Shown here piece after piece: positions 1 to 9,645 of a stretch of DNA of 50,307 nt (its first letter is position 1; the number at the start of each line of letters is the position of its first letter). Both the position numbers and the translations under genes were made by a program. The notes under the pieces were generated by a model that saw nothing but the letters and a program-made list of their open reading frames with translations, had not been told where the DNA came from and did not search any database. Where the stretch lies: contig JAAYHQ010000007.1 in NCBI GenBank assembly GCA_012727425.1, positions 1-50,307 of the forward strand, read 5' to 3'. Source of the stretch: Bacillota bacterium. GTDB taxonomy: Bacteria; Bacillota; UBA4882; UBA10575.

Positions 1-36
1 ATGAATCGCCGTTAAATATTCTGCCTTTTCCCGTTT

Positions 37-1167
37 TTATGCCCCTTGAATTCTTCTACTCTTAATCACATTCCCAAATTGATCGACGGTAATCTCCATC
101 CGGTGAATAAAATCGCCCAGCGAAGCCAGCTTCGCAACGCTTTCCAAGTGCATAAAGTCATTGAGTGTACCATTGAGCAGTTCATAGATCTCCGTCAGTT
201 CTTTTTCACGTTTTGCCAGCCGCGCCCGTTCTTGCTCAAACCGCTCATTCAGGTTTTGGTTTTCCGCCACCAAGCGGTCAATCTCGGCCAAAAACTTTTC
301 TTCCTGTTTCAGATCCCGTTCGACGGCTAACAGATGCTCGATAAACCCTCTCAGGTCCAACTGCCGTTTTTGCGCGGCTTCGAGCGCTTTTACCCTTTCC
401 TCCAGTTTTCTGATGGCTTCCGGCAGATGGGCCAGTTGATACAGGAAAGTAGACTTTTGGTCTTCACTTTCCGGTGTAACCCTGGCTGTAACACTCGGTA
501 CGAAACCGGATTTCTGCTCTGGTTTGTCGACGGGCACTGTTTCCGGCCGGAATTTTTGCTCCGTAGGCAGTACCGGTTTTTCCGCTGCTTTCTCCTGCTC
601 GACACTTCTTGTCCCCAACGGCGGGACTTCTTTTCCGTTTAAGAGGGGGGCTTCGGGAATGATGATCCCGGATCGTTTCAGAACATCCCGCCCGATACTG
701 TTGATTTTTTCATCACTTAAACCCCGTTTTTGGACTAAGCGATAAAAACGGAGTTTTAAGGCCGCTTCACTGATGGGTTTCGGCATCAGTCGTTGTAACT
801 CCATACAAGCGTCGTTTCTTGTCCCACCTAAAACCTGGTGTTTGGCAAAGATCTCCAGAATTAATTGGTCTTCGTCATCGGACAAGATTTCTTTGGGGGT
901 GGCCGTCTGGTATTTGGCACGCATCATCTTGTAATAATCCGTGTTCGAAATCCCCTTTTCTTTCAGAATCCGGCAAAATTGGCTCCTTAACGCCGAGATT
1001 TTGCGGCCAAAACGGCGGGATAGTTCTTTACGCAATTTGGGATTCCACCAGTTTTCGTAGATCATTTCGTTCTCATTCTCCGAGTAGCGCGGTTTGGACC
1101 GCACAACTTGGCTGTTCCTCTCCGGCAACAAATCCGCACTGGCGACCATTTCGTTCGTACTCATCAT
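37..1167 (-). CDS. Two-repeat Myb/SANT-like DNA-binding protein with coiled coil
   Basis: Predicted 376-residue cytoplasmic protein of unknown function. The first ~160 residues hold two Trp/aromatic-rich helical segments (about residues 27-82 and 95-155) that look like tandem Myb/SANT-type helix-turn-helix repeats, resembling in style RsfA-like sporulation regulators. A low-complexity Pro/Glu linker follows, then a long Leu/Glu/Lys coiled coil (about residues 250-345). I chose the ATG-ATG at 1167 because GGAGGG lies 6 nt upstream; the in-frame ATG at 1200 has no ribosome binding site. It is monocistronic as far as visible. DNA binding is inferred from the pattern only; a structural role for the coiled coil, such as dimerisation, is likely. 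Confidence 0.7.
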   Translation of the reverse strand: MMSTNEMVASADLLPERNSQVVRSKPRYSENENEMIYENWWNPKLRKELSRRFGRKISALRSQFCRILKEKGISNTDYYKMMRAKYQTATPKEILSDDEDQLILEIFAKHQVLGGTRNDACMELQRLMPKPISEAALKLRFYRLVQKRGLSDEKINSIGRDVLKRSGIIIPEAPLLNGKEVPPLGTRSVEQEKAAEKPVLPTEQKFRPETVPVDKPEQKSGFVPSVTARVTPESEDQKSTFLYQLAHLPEAIRKLEERVKALEAAQKRQLDLRGFIEHLLAVERDLKQEEKFLAEIDRLVAENQNLNERFEQERARLAKREKELTEIYELLNGTLNDFMHLESVAKLASLGDFIHRMEITVDQFGNVIKSRRIQGA

Positions 1168-1363
1168 TTGCTTCCCTCCATTATGTTCAATCTGCTCCAT
1201 CCTTGTCAGCCATCAAGGATGAATCACAGTTTTATTATGTTCCGTTGTGAAAAGAATTATGCCAAAGGAGAAAATTTTTTACCGCATGATTTTCAAAACC
1301 ACCAAACCCTGCTTTATCCTATGCCATATCGCTTCGGATGTTTACTGCCAAATCAAGAAGGGT

Positions 1364-1397
1364 AAAAAAAGACCTTGACCGTAATACGGTCAAGGTC
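1364..1397 (-). terminator. Rho-independent terminator of ilvE-thrB
   Basis: Perfect 12-bp stem (1371-1382 with 1386-1397) and a 3-nt loop, followed on the minus strand by seven T residues (1364-1370). It lies 26 nt after the thrB stop codon. Confidence 0.92.
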
Positions 1398-1423
1398 AAA
1401 TTTGGATCTGTGGCGAACCGTTC

Positions 1424-2320
1424 CTAAACAAAACGGAACCCATCAAAGTTAACGGCAACCGACAACCACTGTGCGGGAATCCCCTCTTCGTTAAAGACCG
1501 AAACCATCCCGGTCCCCACCGCTTTTCGCCTGTTTTCCGGCGCAAAAGCAATGATCGTCGGACCGGAACCACTTAAGGCCACACCTAAAGCTCCTTCCTG
1601 ATAGGCTGCATCAACCACCCGGTGGAAGCCGGGGATTAATACCGCTCTCCGGTTCTGGTGCAAGGCATCTTCCATCGCCAACCGAAAAAGGTCGATCCGT
1701 CCGGCATAACAAGCCCCAACCAAAAGACCGGTCCGGGAGAGATTGAAGACCGCCTCAGCCAAGGGAACTTCCTTCGGAAGGAGTCGGCGTGCTTCCGCGG
1801 TAGACACCCGCAGATCAGGAACGGCAAGCACGACGTAGAGTTCGGACGGAAAGGGTATTTTCAAATAAGTATATGGTTGCGCAGGCGTCCTCACCACGCC
1901 CACCAAACCCCCAAACACCGCGGGGGCCACATTGTCCGGATGCCCTTCAATCTCAACCGCCAGAGCAAGCAGATGGTCGTTGCTTAATGGATCGCCCAGG
2001 TAGCGGTTGGCAGCGGCCAAACCGCCGACAATGGCGGCGGCACTGGTCCCTAAACCGCCGGCCGGCGGGATCCGGTTTTCCAAGTGGACAACACCACCTT
2101 TAAGCTCTGTGCCCACCTCGGCAAAAACCCGTTGCAGTGCTTTACAGACCAACAGGTCCGAGCGGCCGGTCAGGGTCGCAGCACTATAACCTTCCGCCGT
2201 CACCTGCCACTCATCGGCGGGTGTAAAACTCACCGTGTTATATAAATCCAAAGCCAGACCAAGAAAATCAAACCCCGGTCCCAAGTTGGCGCTCGTGGCT
2301 GGAACCATCACTTTGACCAT
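1424..2320 (-). CDS. thrB: Homoserine kinase
   Basis: Phosphorylates L-homoserine with ATP to O-phosphohomoserine, the penultimate step of threonine synthesis, in the cytoplasm. At 298 residues it has the usual GHMP-kinase length. The N-terminus shows the family start (PATSANLGPGFD, residues 7-18), and the ATP-binding GHMP loop PPAGGLGTSAA is at residues 85-95. The C-terminal SGSGPT motif is also present. The start at 2320 is preceded by GGAGGT at 6 nt spacing; the open frame runs on to 2425 but without an RBS. It lies downstream of ilvE on the same strand and shares its terminator. The partner enzyme homoserine dehydrogenase is elsewhere in the window (46371-47666). Confidence 0.96.
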   Translation of the reverse strand: MVKVMVPATSANLGPGFDFLGLALDLYNTVSFTPADEWQVTAEGYSAATLTGRSDLLVCKALQRVFAEVGTELKGGVVHLENRIPPAGGLGTSAAAIVGGLAAANRYLGDPLSNDHLLALAVEIEGHPDNVAPAVFGGLVGVVRTPAQPYTYLKIPFPSELYVVLAVPDLRVSTAEARRLLPKEVPLAEAVFNLSRTGLLVGACYAGRIDLFRLAMEDALHQNRRAVLIPGFHRVVDAAYQEGALGVALSGSGPTIIAFAPENRRKAVGTGMVSVFNEEGIPAQWLSVAVNFDGFRFV

Positions 2321-2433
2321 GCTAAAACCTCCACGGACCTGTCGCTTGTCCGTAAAATATTCTTCCTGTACTGAAGCCCTCGCCCCAAAGAAACTCTGCT
2401 CATAATGGCAGTAGCGCCGGCGCACAGCAGCTT

Positions 2434-3306
2434 TTACTCGTAGATCGGGGTGCCATTTTCCATGGCGTACTGATGGTATGCTTCTTTTAATTTTTTGGAA
2501 TAGAAGCCCGGCTTTCCGTCGCCAATCTTCCGGCCATCCACCTCAACAACAGGGATTACTTCCGCCGCTGTTCCGGTAAGGAAGCACTCGTCCGCCACGT
2601 AGACATCATAACGGGTTAATGCCGTTTCCACTACTTCCAACCCCATTTCGGCCGCTAGTTGCATGACCCGGCCCCGGGTAATCCCCTTCAAAGCGCCAAA
2701 GGAGGCCGGCGGGGTGGCCAACGTCTTCCCTTTGATCAGAAAAATATTGTCCCCGGTACACTCCGCAACATAACCTTCCTGGTTAAGCATGATCGCTTCC
2801 GCGGCACCGCTTAGATTGGCCTCGATCTTCGCCAGGATATTGTTGAGGTAGTTAAGGGATTTGATCATCGGGTTAACCGTTTCCGGTAAATTGCGGCGTG
2901 TGGGGACAGTGATAATTTTCAACCCTTTTTCGTAAAATTCCGGCGGGTACAGACTGATCCGGTCGGCAATGATAATCACCGTCGGTCGCACGCATTTGCG
3001 CGGATCAAGTCCGAGATCGCCCACACCACGGGTGACCACCGTCCGAATGTAGGCGTCGGTCAGCTGGTTTCTTCTTAGCGTCTCCAAATGCGCTTCTTTC
3101 ATCTCTTCTTTCGTCATCGGAATTTCGAGGGCAATTGCTTTCGCCGAATTATACAGACGGTCAATATGGGCGTCGAACTCAAAAACCCGTCCGTTGTAAG
3201 CACGGGTTCCTTCAAAGACCCCGTCCCCATAAAGGAGCCCGTGGTCAAAAACGGACACCTTCGCCTCGTCCTTCGGGTAAAACTGACCATCAATGTAGAT
3301 TTCCAA
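2434..3306 (-). CDS. ilvE: Branched-chain amino acid aminotransferase
   Basis: PLP-dependent class IV aminotransferase that interconverts Leu/Ile/Val and their 2-oxo acids with 2-oxoglutarate/Glu. It shows YGDGVFEGTR (residues 26-35) and the Schiff-base lysine in KSLNYLNN (K149). An AECTGDNIF segment follows in the cofactor-binding part. I place the start at a TTG (3306) because GGGAG lies upstream and LEIYIDGQF aligns with family N-termini; the ATG at 3351 has no RBS. That gives 290 residues, normal for short bacterial IlvE. A D-amino-acid aminotransferase activity cannot be excluded, but the motif set fits IlvE better. It is followed by thrB after 113 nt. Confidence 0.93.
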   Translation of the reverse strand: MEIYIDGQFYPKDEAKVSVFDHGLLYGDGVFEGTRAYNGRVFEFDAHIDRLYNSAKAIALEIPMTKEEMKEAHLETLRRNQLTDAYIRTVVTRGVGDLGLDPRKCVRPTVIIIADRISLYPPEFYEKGLKIITVPTRRNLPETVNPMIKSLNYLNNILAKIEANLSGAAEAIMLNQEGYVAECTGDNIFLIKGKTLATPPASFGALKGITRGRVMQLAAEMGLEVVETALTRYDVYVADECFLTGTAAEVIPVVEVDGRKIGDGKPGFYSKKLKEAYHQYAMENGTPIYE

Positions 3307-3382
3307 AATAAAACTCTCCCTTCCTTGAAAATTTATATTACTGGCCCCCATACGGCATCAAAATGTATGAATAATTTTCCTT

Positions 3383-3411
3383 ATTTTATCATGAATTGCC
3401 GGAGGGGACAA
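3383..3411 (-). promoter_or_regulatory. Candidate sigma-A promoter for ilvE-thrB
   Basis: On the minus strand TTGTCC (-35) and TAAAAT (-10) are separated by exactly 17 nt, about 75 nt upstream of the ilvE start. No T-box or other leader structure is evident between promoter and gene. Confidence 0.55.
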
Positions 3412-3448
3412 CGGGTAAAGAATCCCGGCACGGAAACAGGCACCAGTT

Positions 3449-4795
3449 TTATTTTGACTTGACTAAACGGGTCATAAAAAACCCGTCGGGCCCGTCCACC
3501 CGGGGCAAAGTTAAATATCCCTCCGCCATGCGGTCCAGCGGAAAATCGGTGGCAAAATTGTCCGGGAGATCCACCCGAAAATCCGGATGGTCCGCCAAAA
3601 AACGACGGATCTGGTCCTCATTCTCTTCGCTCTCCAGCGAACAGGTGCTGTAAACCAGCCGCCCACCCGGCTTCAAAAGGGACGCTGCATGGTACAATAA
3701 CTCCCGCTGGCGCGCGACCAACGACGCCAAGTCAGCCGGCTGGCGCCGCCAGCGGATATCCGGGCGGCGGCGCAAAACACCCGTTCCCGTACAAGGCGCA
3801 TCCAACAGGATGCCGTCGACCGGACCGGCCGGACACCAACGGCGGGCATCGGTGGTGATCGGTTCAATGATCCCAATCCCGAGCCGGCGCGCGTTTTCCG
3901 CAATCAAGCCGGTCTTATGCTCATATTGATCCAAAGCGTAAATCCGGCCCCGGTTGTTCATCAATTGGGCCAGATGCGTTGTTTTTCCGCCGGGGGCCGC
4001 GCATAAATCGGCAACCACGGTACCAGGTTCCGGGGCCAAAAGGTGCGCGACCAACATCGACGCTTCATCCTGGACATAAAAATAGCCCGCCGCCCACAAA
4101 GGATTACCGGTTAGGTCCCGTCCACTTTTTAACCGGATCGCTTCCGGAATCGCCGACACCGGCTCCGCCGCCAGTCCGGCCTTGGCCATGGCCGCCAAAA
4201 GTTCGTCCCGGCTAAGGCGTAACGTATTGGTCCGCACACTTAAGGGGGCGGGCGCATTGTTGGCTTCGACCAAACGATGGGTCGTTTCCGCACCCCAGCG
4301 CCGGACCCAACGCTGGATGATCCAGTGGGGGTGGGAATGGACAATCGTCAGATGGCCAATGGGGTCTTGATCAAAGGCGGGTAAAGCCGCTGCCAATTCT
4401 TGCCGCCGCCGCAGGTAATTCCGGAGTACCCCGTTGACAAGACGGGACAAACCCCGGTATTTACCCCCTTTCGTTAAGGCGACGGCTTCATTGACCACCG
4501 CATAGGCCGGAAGGTTGGTAAAGATCAGTTGATAAAGGGATAAACGAAGAACTTCCCGGATTGCCGTAGGCAACGCGGAAAGTTCCTTCGTTAACAGTCG
4601 GTTCAAAAGAAAATCAAGCATACTCCGGTGCCGAAGGGTCCCAAAGACCAACTCGGTCGCCAACCGCTTTTCCTTTTCTTCCGGTTGCCCATTGGCAAAC
4701 AGGGCGTTCAAAATCCGGTTCGCATAAGCCCCTTCCTCCGCAATGGCAATCAAGGCGTCCAGGGCAAGCTCGCGACCGGAACTTTTCTTAGTCAT
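3449..4795 (-). CDS. rsmB: 16S rRNA (cytosine967-C5)-methyltransferase
   Basis: SAM-dependent methyltransferase for m5C967 of 16S rRNA. The N-terminal ~140 residues form a NusB-like RNA-binding domain, followed by the Rossmann methyltransferase domain. Visible motifs are the SAM-binding VADLCAAPGGKTTHLAQ, the DAPCTGTGVLRRRPDIRW segment and the YSTCS loop with the catalytic Cys. At 448 residues it is full length. The ATG at 4795 overlaps the end of the upstream protease gene by 8 nt, so translation is probably coupled. It is the last gene of the fmt-side housekeeping block. Confidence 0.96.
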   Translation of the reverse strand: MTKKSSGRELALDALIAIAEEGAYANRILNALFANGQPEEKEKRLATELVFGTLRHRSMLDFLLNRLLTKELSALPTAIREVLRLSLYQLIFTNLPAYAVVNEAVALTKGGKYRGLSRLVNGVLRNYLRRRQELAAALPAFDQDPIGHLTIVHSHPHWIIQRWVRRWGAETTHRLVEANNAPAPLSVRTNTLRLSRDELLAAMAKAGLAAEPVSAIPEAIRLKSGRDLTGNPLWAAGYFYVQDEASMLVAHLLAPEPGTVVADLCAAPGGKTTHLAQLMNNRGRIYALDQYEHKTGLIAENARRLGIGIIEPITTDARRWCPAGPVDGILLDAPCTGTGVLRRRPDIRWRRQPADLASLVARQRELLYHAASLLKPGGRLVYSTCSLESEENEDQIRRFLADHPDFRVDLPDNFATDFPLDRMAEGYLTLPRVDGPDGFFMTRLVKSK

Positions 4796-5492
4796 TACTG
4801 CGGTAGCCGCGCAACAGGATCAGGCGGAAGAGTTGGAGCACCGCCATAGCCGTCGCCGCCAAATAGGTCAAAGCCGCGGCATTTAAGACTTTACGGGCAC
4901 CGGCCACTTCGCCGCCACGCAGCAAATAACCTTCGCTCTCCAGCATCCGGAGGGCCCGTCCGCTGGCGTTAAACTCCACCGGTAAAGTGACCACTTGGAA
5001 GAGAACAGCAAAGGTGAACAACAGGATGCCCAGATCCATTAAGAAGGTTCCACCCCGGCCAAACAAGAAGCCCATAATAAACAGGGGGAAAGCCAGGCTT
5101 GAACCAAAACTGGCCACCGGGAAGATGGCATTACGAATATTTAATGGAATATACTCCCGGGCATGCTGGATGGCATGACCGGTCTCGTGGGCCGCCACGC
5201 CCAGGGCTGCCAGCGATGTGCCGTGGTAATTTTCCGGGGAAAGGCGCAACCTTTTTGTTCTTGGGTCGTAATGGTCGGTCAACCGCCCCGGTGTAATCTC
5301 CACCACCACATCGGTGAGGTTGTTTTTATCCAGCAACGCGCGGGCCACTTGGGCCCCGGTCATCCCGGAACTGGCCCGGACCCGTGAGTAATGGTTAAAA
5401 GTGGATTGCACTTTCATTTGCGCATAGAGCGCCAGAATAATCGCGGGAATAAGCAGCATGTAGGTGGGGTCAAAGTAGAAAGGAAAAAACAT
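4788..5492 (-). CDS. YugP-type neutral zinc metallopeptidase (membrane)
   Basis: Membrane-embedded putative zinc protease of the YugP family, 234 residues. The HExxH zinc motif (HETGH, residues 102-106) lies in the middle. Hydrophobic segments lie at about residues 9-24, two to three between 122 and 170, and one near 205-225. The start has a strong AAGGAGGT with 8-nt spacing. It sits between fmt and rsmB, a place this family often occupies in clostridial genomes. Substrate and physiological role are not known from sequence. Confidence 0.9.
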   Translation of the reverse strand: MFFPFYFDPTYMLLIPAIILALYAQMKVQSTFNHYSRVRASSGMTGAQVARALLDKNNLTDVVVEITPGRLTDHYDPRTKRLRLSPENYHGTSLAALGVAAHETGHAIQHAREYIPLNIRNAIFPVASFGSSLAFPLFIMGFLFGRGGTFLMDLGILLFTFAVLFQVVTLPVEFNASGRALRMLESEGYLLRGGEVAGARKVLNAAALTYLAATAMAVLQLFRLILLRGYRSND

Positions 5493-5601
5493 CGTGTTAT
5501 ACCTCCTTCAACTTGAGTAAGGTCCTCCGTATTCCCCCGGAAAACCCATATCTAAGTAAAAAGAACGCCCACGTCCTTCGAAAGTTTCCTTTTTAACGGA
5601 T

Positions 5602-6549
5602 TTAACCAAATCTTAGCCCAGGCGCCAAGGGATTACCGGCTACAAACTGCAGGATGGGAAGGCGTTTCTTCCCCGGACTCTGGAGCTCCGTAATCAGCAA
5701 GACCCCGTCCCCGGTCCGGACCGGCAGTCCGCCGCCCTCCTCCCTCGTCACCGCGCCGATCGTCCCGGGCTCGGCATTTTCTAGGCCATACCAGCCTTTC
5801 CCCGGCCGGGCCGCCCAAACCTTTAAAAGCGCTCCGTTCAAAAAAGTACGGGCCCCGGGAGCCGGCGCAAACGCCCGGATCCGGTTATGGAGCGCAATCG
5901 TCGGGTCGCCCCATGCTAAAACCAGATCTTCCTCGGTTAACTTGGGAACATAGGTTGCTTCCGCATGGTCCTGAGGAACCGGTGTGATCGTCCCGGCCGC
6001 CAGACCGTCCAGGGTTTCCAGTAAGACTTCGCCCCCGAGCTTCGCCAGACGGTCATGAAGGGAGCCAAAGTTGTCGTCGGGATGAACCGGCACTTGACGG
6101 CTGAGCAATAGATCCCCCGTATCCCAGCCTTCATCCATCCGCATCGTCGTGATTCCCGTCACCGTTTCCCCGTTCAAGAGCACGGCCTGAATCGGAGAGG
6201 CCCCCCGGTATTTCGGCAGGAGGGAAGCGTGGACATTAACACACCCGTGCGGTGGAAAGCGCAAAATTTCCGGCGGAATCTTTAAACCGTAAGCGACCAC
6301 CACAATAACTTCGGGACGGGTTTCCGCCAGCAAAGCCATTACGTCTTCATCGGGAAGACGCACCGGTTGGACAACGGGAAGTTGATATTCCTGCGCCAGT
6401 TGCTTCACCGGGGAGGGCGACCGTTTCATCCCCCGCCCGCGGGGACGGTCCGGTTGGGTAACCACCCCGGCCACCTCGTGCCCGGCCTCCAGCAAACGCA
6501 GGAGCGAAGCCGCCGCAAACTCCGGCGTGCCCATAAAAACCAATCTCAT
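5602..6549 (-). CDS. fmt: Methionyl-tRNA formyltransferase
   Basis: Transfers formyl from 10-formyl-THF to Met-tRNAfMet for translation initiation. 315 residues, standard length. The formyltransferase domain shows FMGTPEFA at the start, the catalytic N105/H107 in NVHASLLPKYRG and D143 in GWDTG. The C-terminal OB-like domain follows with the LHNRIRAFAPAPGA segment. Its ATG overlaps the TAA of def (TAATG), so def and fmt are translationally coupled. The 110 nt between fmt and the protease gene show no clear signal. Confidence 0.97.
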   Translation of the reverse strand: MRLVFMGTPEFAAASLLRLLEAGHEVAGVVTQPDRPRGRGMKRSPSPVKQLAQEYQLPVVQPVRLPDEDVMALLAETRPEVIVVVAYGLKIPPEILRFPPHGCVNVHASLLPKYRGASPIQAVLLNGETVTGITTMRMDEGWDTGDLLLSRQVPVHPDDNFGSLHDRLAKLGGEVLLETLDGLAAGTITPVPQDHAEATYVPKLTEEDLVLAWGDPTIALHNRIRAFAPAPGARTFLNGALLKVWAARPGKGWYGLENAEPGTIGAVTREEGGGLPVRTGDGVLLITELQSPGKKRLPILQFVAGNPLAPGLRFG

Positions 6550-7004
6550 TACCCTTCACCCCCCGCTTCCGCCGGCAGGTAATCAGTGAACAAGATCCCG
6601 TCCAAATGGTCAATTTCGTGTTGAAACGCTCGGGCAAGAAGCCCTTCCCCTGCCAGTTCAACCCGGCGGCCCTCCAGATCAACCCCGGCTACCCTCACTT
6701 GGGCTGCTCTGGTCACATAACCGTTGCGGCCGGGAATACTCAAACAACCTTCCACATCCCGGATCTCACCCGTGGCACTGATAATTTCCGGATTGATTAA
6801 GACAATCGGGCCGTCCCCCACATCAATCACAATGATCCGTTCGCTTACGCCCACCTGGGGGCCGGCCAATCCGACCCCATCCGCCGCATACATTGTCTCC
6901 AGCATGTTCTGGGCCAACTTTTTAATCCGTTTTGTGACTTTCTTAACCGGCCTGGCTTTTTGACGTAACAACGGATTGGGTTCGGTCAGAATTGGTAATA
7001 CCAT
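6549..7004 (-). CDS. def: Peptide deformylase
   Basis: Removes the N-formyl group from nascent proteins; metal-dependent. 151 residues from the ATG at 7004, with an AGGAAG RBS 9 nt upstream; a TTG directly before it is in frame but unnecessary. The three metal/catalytic motifs are all present: [10 protein letters not shown] (residues 43-52), EGCLS with ligand C87, and QHEIDHLDG with H129, E130 and H133. It acts in series with fmt, which follows with a 1-nt overlap. Confidence 0.97.
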   Translation of the reverse strand: MVLPILTEPNPLLRQKARPVKKVTKRIKKLAQNMLETMYAADGVGLAGPQVGVSERIIVIDVGDGPIVLINPEIISATGEIRDVEGCLSIPGRNGYVTRAAQVRVAGVDLEGRRVELAGEGLLARAFQHEIDHLDGILFTDYLPAEAGGEG

Positions 7005-7100
7005 CAAACAGCTCTTCCTTTCTCCAAAATACAGGCCTTCCCAAAAGAATTGTATGCTTCATCGATGTCAACTTCGCCCAAAAAGGATTTGATAAAAGTA

Positions 7101-9560
7101 TTATAACACGGAATAGGGATTTTCGTCGATGATGATCCGGACCCCCTGACGCCGCTCGCGGTGCATCCCCTGGAGAATATGGGGCAACAGGCGCTCGGCC
7201 AGACCCAACTCTTTGGTTTTCAGTAAGGTATGCCAGCGGAATTTGTTCTTGATTTTGGCGATCAGGGCGGGCTGCGGCCCAATTACTTCCATTGCCGCCG
7301 GTGGTAATGCCAGTTTCGCCAGCGCCGCCCGCAAAAGCGCCGTCATCTTTTGGGCGGCACCTTTCACCGCCTGCTGGTCGGGACCGGAAAAGACCATCCG
7401 GATCAGGTGAGTGAACGGAGGATAGTTGGCGGCGGCGCGGTAGGCCAACTCCTGCCGGTAGAAGGCCTCCTCCTCCTGCGTAACCAGGGCCCTAATACTG
7501 TAGTGTTCCGGGTTATAAGTCTGAACCACAACCAGGCCGGTCTCTTCGCCCCGTCCCGCGCGACCCGCCGCCTGGGTTAAGAGCTGATAAGTCCGCTCCG
7601 CGGCACGAAAATCCGGAAGATTGAGCCCGGAATCGGCGGCTACTATCCCCACCAGGGTCACATGGGGCAAGTCTAAGCCTTTGGCCACCATTTGTGTTCC
7701 TAATAAAATGTCGATCTCCCGCCGGACCAGGCGCCGGTAAATCTGTTCGTGGCTTCCTTTCCGGCTGGTCGTATCCAGGTCCATCCGCGCCACCCGGGCC
7801 GTGGGAAATTCCGCGGTCAATTCCTCTTCCAACCGTTGGGTACCATGCCCAAAATAACGGATATAATGACTTTTACAGTGGGGGCAACGGTCCGGCGGCA
7901 CCGTTTGGTAGTTGCAGTAATGACAGCGGAGCAACGCCGGGTTCCGGTGAAAAGTGAGCGTCACATCACACGCTGAACATTTTAAGACCTGCCCGCATTC
8001 GCGGCAGAGAATAAAAGTGGCAAACCCCCTCCGGTTCAAGAGAATAATCACTTGCTCTTGGCGCTGGAGCCGTTTGGCAATCTCTTCTTTCAAAACGGGA
8101 GATAGAACAGTAAAACGCCGCGCTTTAAACTCTTGGCGTAAATCGACCACCTGCACCCGGGGCATGGGGCGGCCAAGCACCCTTTGGGTCAGGGTCAGTC
8201 CGGTCAGTTCACCCTTTTCCCGGGCGTAAACACTTTCCAGGGAAGGGGTGGCGCTCCCCAGAACCAGCACGCCTTTGTTCCGACGGCAGATCTCGGCGGC
8301 GACTTCTTTCGCGTGGTAACGAGGCACTTCTTCCTGTTTATAAGTGAATTCATGTTCCTCATCGATGATGATCAAACCCAGGTTGGGCAGCGGTGCAAAA
8401 ACGGCCGAACGGGCACCCACCACTACTTTGACCTCACCGTTTTTAATCTTCCACCACTGTTCAAAACGTTCACCCTCGGACAGGCTGCTGTGTAAAACCG
8501 CAACCGTCTCCCCAAACCGGGCCCGGACCCGCTCCACAGTCTGCGGGGTCAGCGCGATCTCCGGAACCAGGAATATCGCATCCTTACCCAGCTTGAGGGC
8601 TTCCGCAATCGCTTGTAAATAAACCTCGGTCTTCCCGCTCCCGGTCACACCATGCAAAAGAAAGGAGGCCGTCTCCCCTTGCTGTAAAGCGGTGCAAATC
8701 TGACGCAAAGCCTGCTCCTGCTCGGCATTGAGCTCCGGAATTGGTTGGGAGGCCACCGGTTGCCGAAAAGGATCGCGTTCCACCGTCAAGGTTGTTTTAG
8801 TCAGGTATCCCTTCCGGCACAAAGCTGTTACCACGCTGGCCGTGACCCCGGTCGCAACCAGGATCTCCTTGGTGGTTACCGGTGCGGCTTGCTTCGCCAG
8901 GAAAGCGACCACACTCTGTTGTTTCGCGGTTAACCGGCCGGAACCGGCCCCGGGAAGCTCCGGGGCTAAAGTATAGGCCTGAACCGTTTTGAAGTTGACC
9001 GCCGGTTTGCACGGCCGCCAGCTGATTTTGATGAAACCTTGCTCGATGAACTGTAATAGATAGGGTTTAATCGCGGGCGGCAGCTTGGGGACTGGCGTAT
9101 ACTCCTTGGTAATGCCGGCCAACCCTTCCAGTAAAGCCTGGCGCACCTCCGCCGGCAGGGGAAGGTGGTTGATTAAAGCCGTCATCTTCTCCGGTTCCCC
9201 CGTCAACCGCCAGCATTTCTCCGTTTGCGCTTTTAGCCCCGGTGGTAAAAACAGGCGGAGGAAATCCTGCCGCCGGCAGAAGTAACGCCGGGCCAACCAG
9301 TCGATCAGTGACATCTGCTCCGGCGTCAATAGCGGCAGCTCATCCAACACGGCAAGCACATCTTTGATCCGCTCCGGATAGGTTGGTTCCTGGCAGGCCC
9401 AAACGATCGCTTCCGCGCGGCGCCCGGCAAACGGCACCAGAACGCGACAGCCCAGGGCTGGGACGAATGGCCAGTCGGCAGGGACATGGTAATCATATAA
9501 ACGATTATCCGGTAATTCCGGTAAGTTGACACAAACCTGAATGTAGCGACCGGTTTTCAT
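7101..9560 (-). CDS. priA: Primosomal protein N' (replication restart helicase)
   Basis: 3'-5' superfamily-2 DNA helicase that reloads the replisome at collapsed forks. 819 residues. The N-terminal 3'-DNA-binding domain comes first, then a helicase core with Walker A (HGVTGSGKTEVY) and the DEEH box. The Cys-rich zinc module has CxxC pairs in CRECG, CSACD, CHYC and CPHC. GTQMVAKGLD and QAAGRAGRG are motifs V and VI. The start at 9560 has GGAGG at 6-nt spacing; the open frame continues to 9704 through the terminator that follows rpoZ, so the longer form is unlikely. priA then leads into def-fmt. Confidence 0.96.
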   Translation of the reverse strand: MKTGRYIQVCVNLPELPDNRLYDYHVPADWPFVPALGCRVLVPFAGRRAEAIVWACQEPTYPERIKDVLAVLDELPLLTPEQMSLIDWLARRYFCRRQDFLRLFLPPGLKAQTEKCWRLTGEPEKMTALINHLPLPAEVRQALLEGLAGITKEYTPVPKLPPAIKPYLLQFIEQGFIKISWRPCKPAVNFKTVQAYTLAPELPGAGSGRLTAKQQSVVAFLAKQAAPVTTKEILVATGVTASVVTALCRKGYLTKTTLTVERDPFRQPVASQPIPELNAEQEQALRQICTALQQGETASFLLHGVTGSGKTEVYLQAIAEALKLGKDAIFLVPEIALTPQTVERVRARFGETVAVLHSSLSEGERFEQWWKIKNGEVKVVVGARSAVFAPLPNLGLIIIDEEHEFTYKQEEVPRYHAKEVAAEICRRNKGVLVLGSATPSLESVYAREKGELTGLTLTQRVLGRPMPRVQVVDLRQEFKARRFTVLSPVLKEEIAKRLQRQEQVIILLNRRGFATFILCRECGQVLKCSACDVTLTFHRNPALLRCHYCNYQTVPPDRCPHCKSHYIRYFGHGTQRLEEELTAEFPTARVARMDLDTTSRKGSHEQIYRRLVRREIDILLGTQMVAKGLDLPHVTLVGIVAADSGLNLPDFRAAERTYQLLTQAAGRAGRGEETGLVVVQTYNPEHYSIRALVTQEEEAFYRQELAYRAAANYPPFTHLIRMVFSGPDQQAVKGAAQKMTALLRAALAKLALPPAAMEVIGPQPALIAKIKNKFRWHTLLKTKELGLAERLLPHILQGMHRERRQGVRIIIDENPYSVL

Positions 9561-9600
9561 CTTCCGCCTCCAAGCTCTCTTCGGTGCAAAAACCCATAGA

Positions 9601-9631
9601 TAACAAAACACCCGGCGCCAGACGCGCCGGG
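9601..9631 (-). terminator. Terminator after rpoZ
   Basis: An 8-bp GC-only stem (9611-9618 with 9624-9631) followed on the minus strand by TGTTTTGTTA. The T-run is imperfect, so termination may be partial and allow read-through into priA. Confidence 0.6.
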
Positions 9632-9645
9632 GTAAAAAGGTACCC

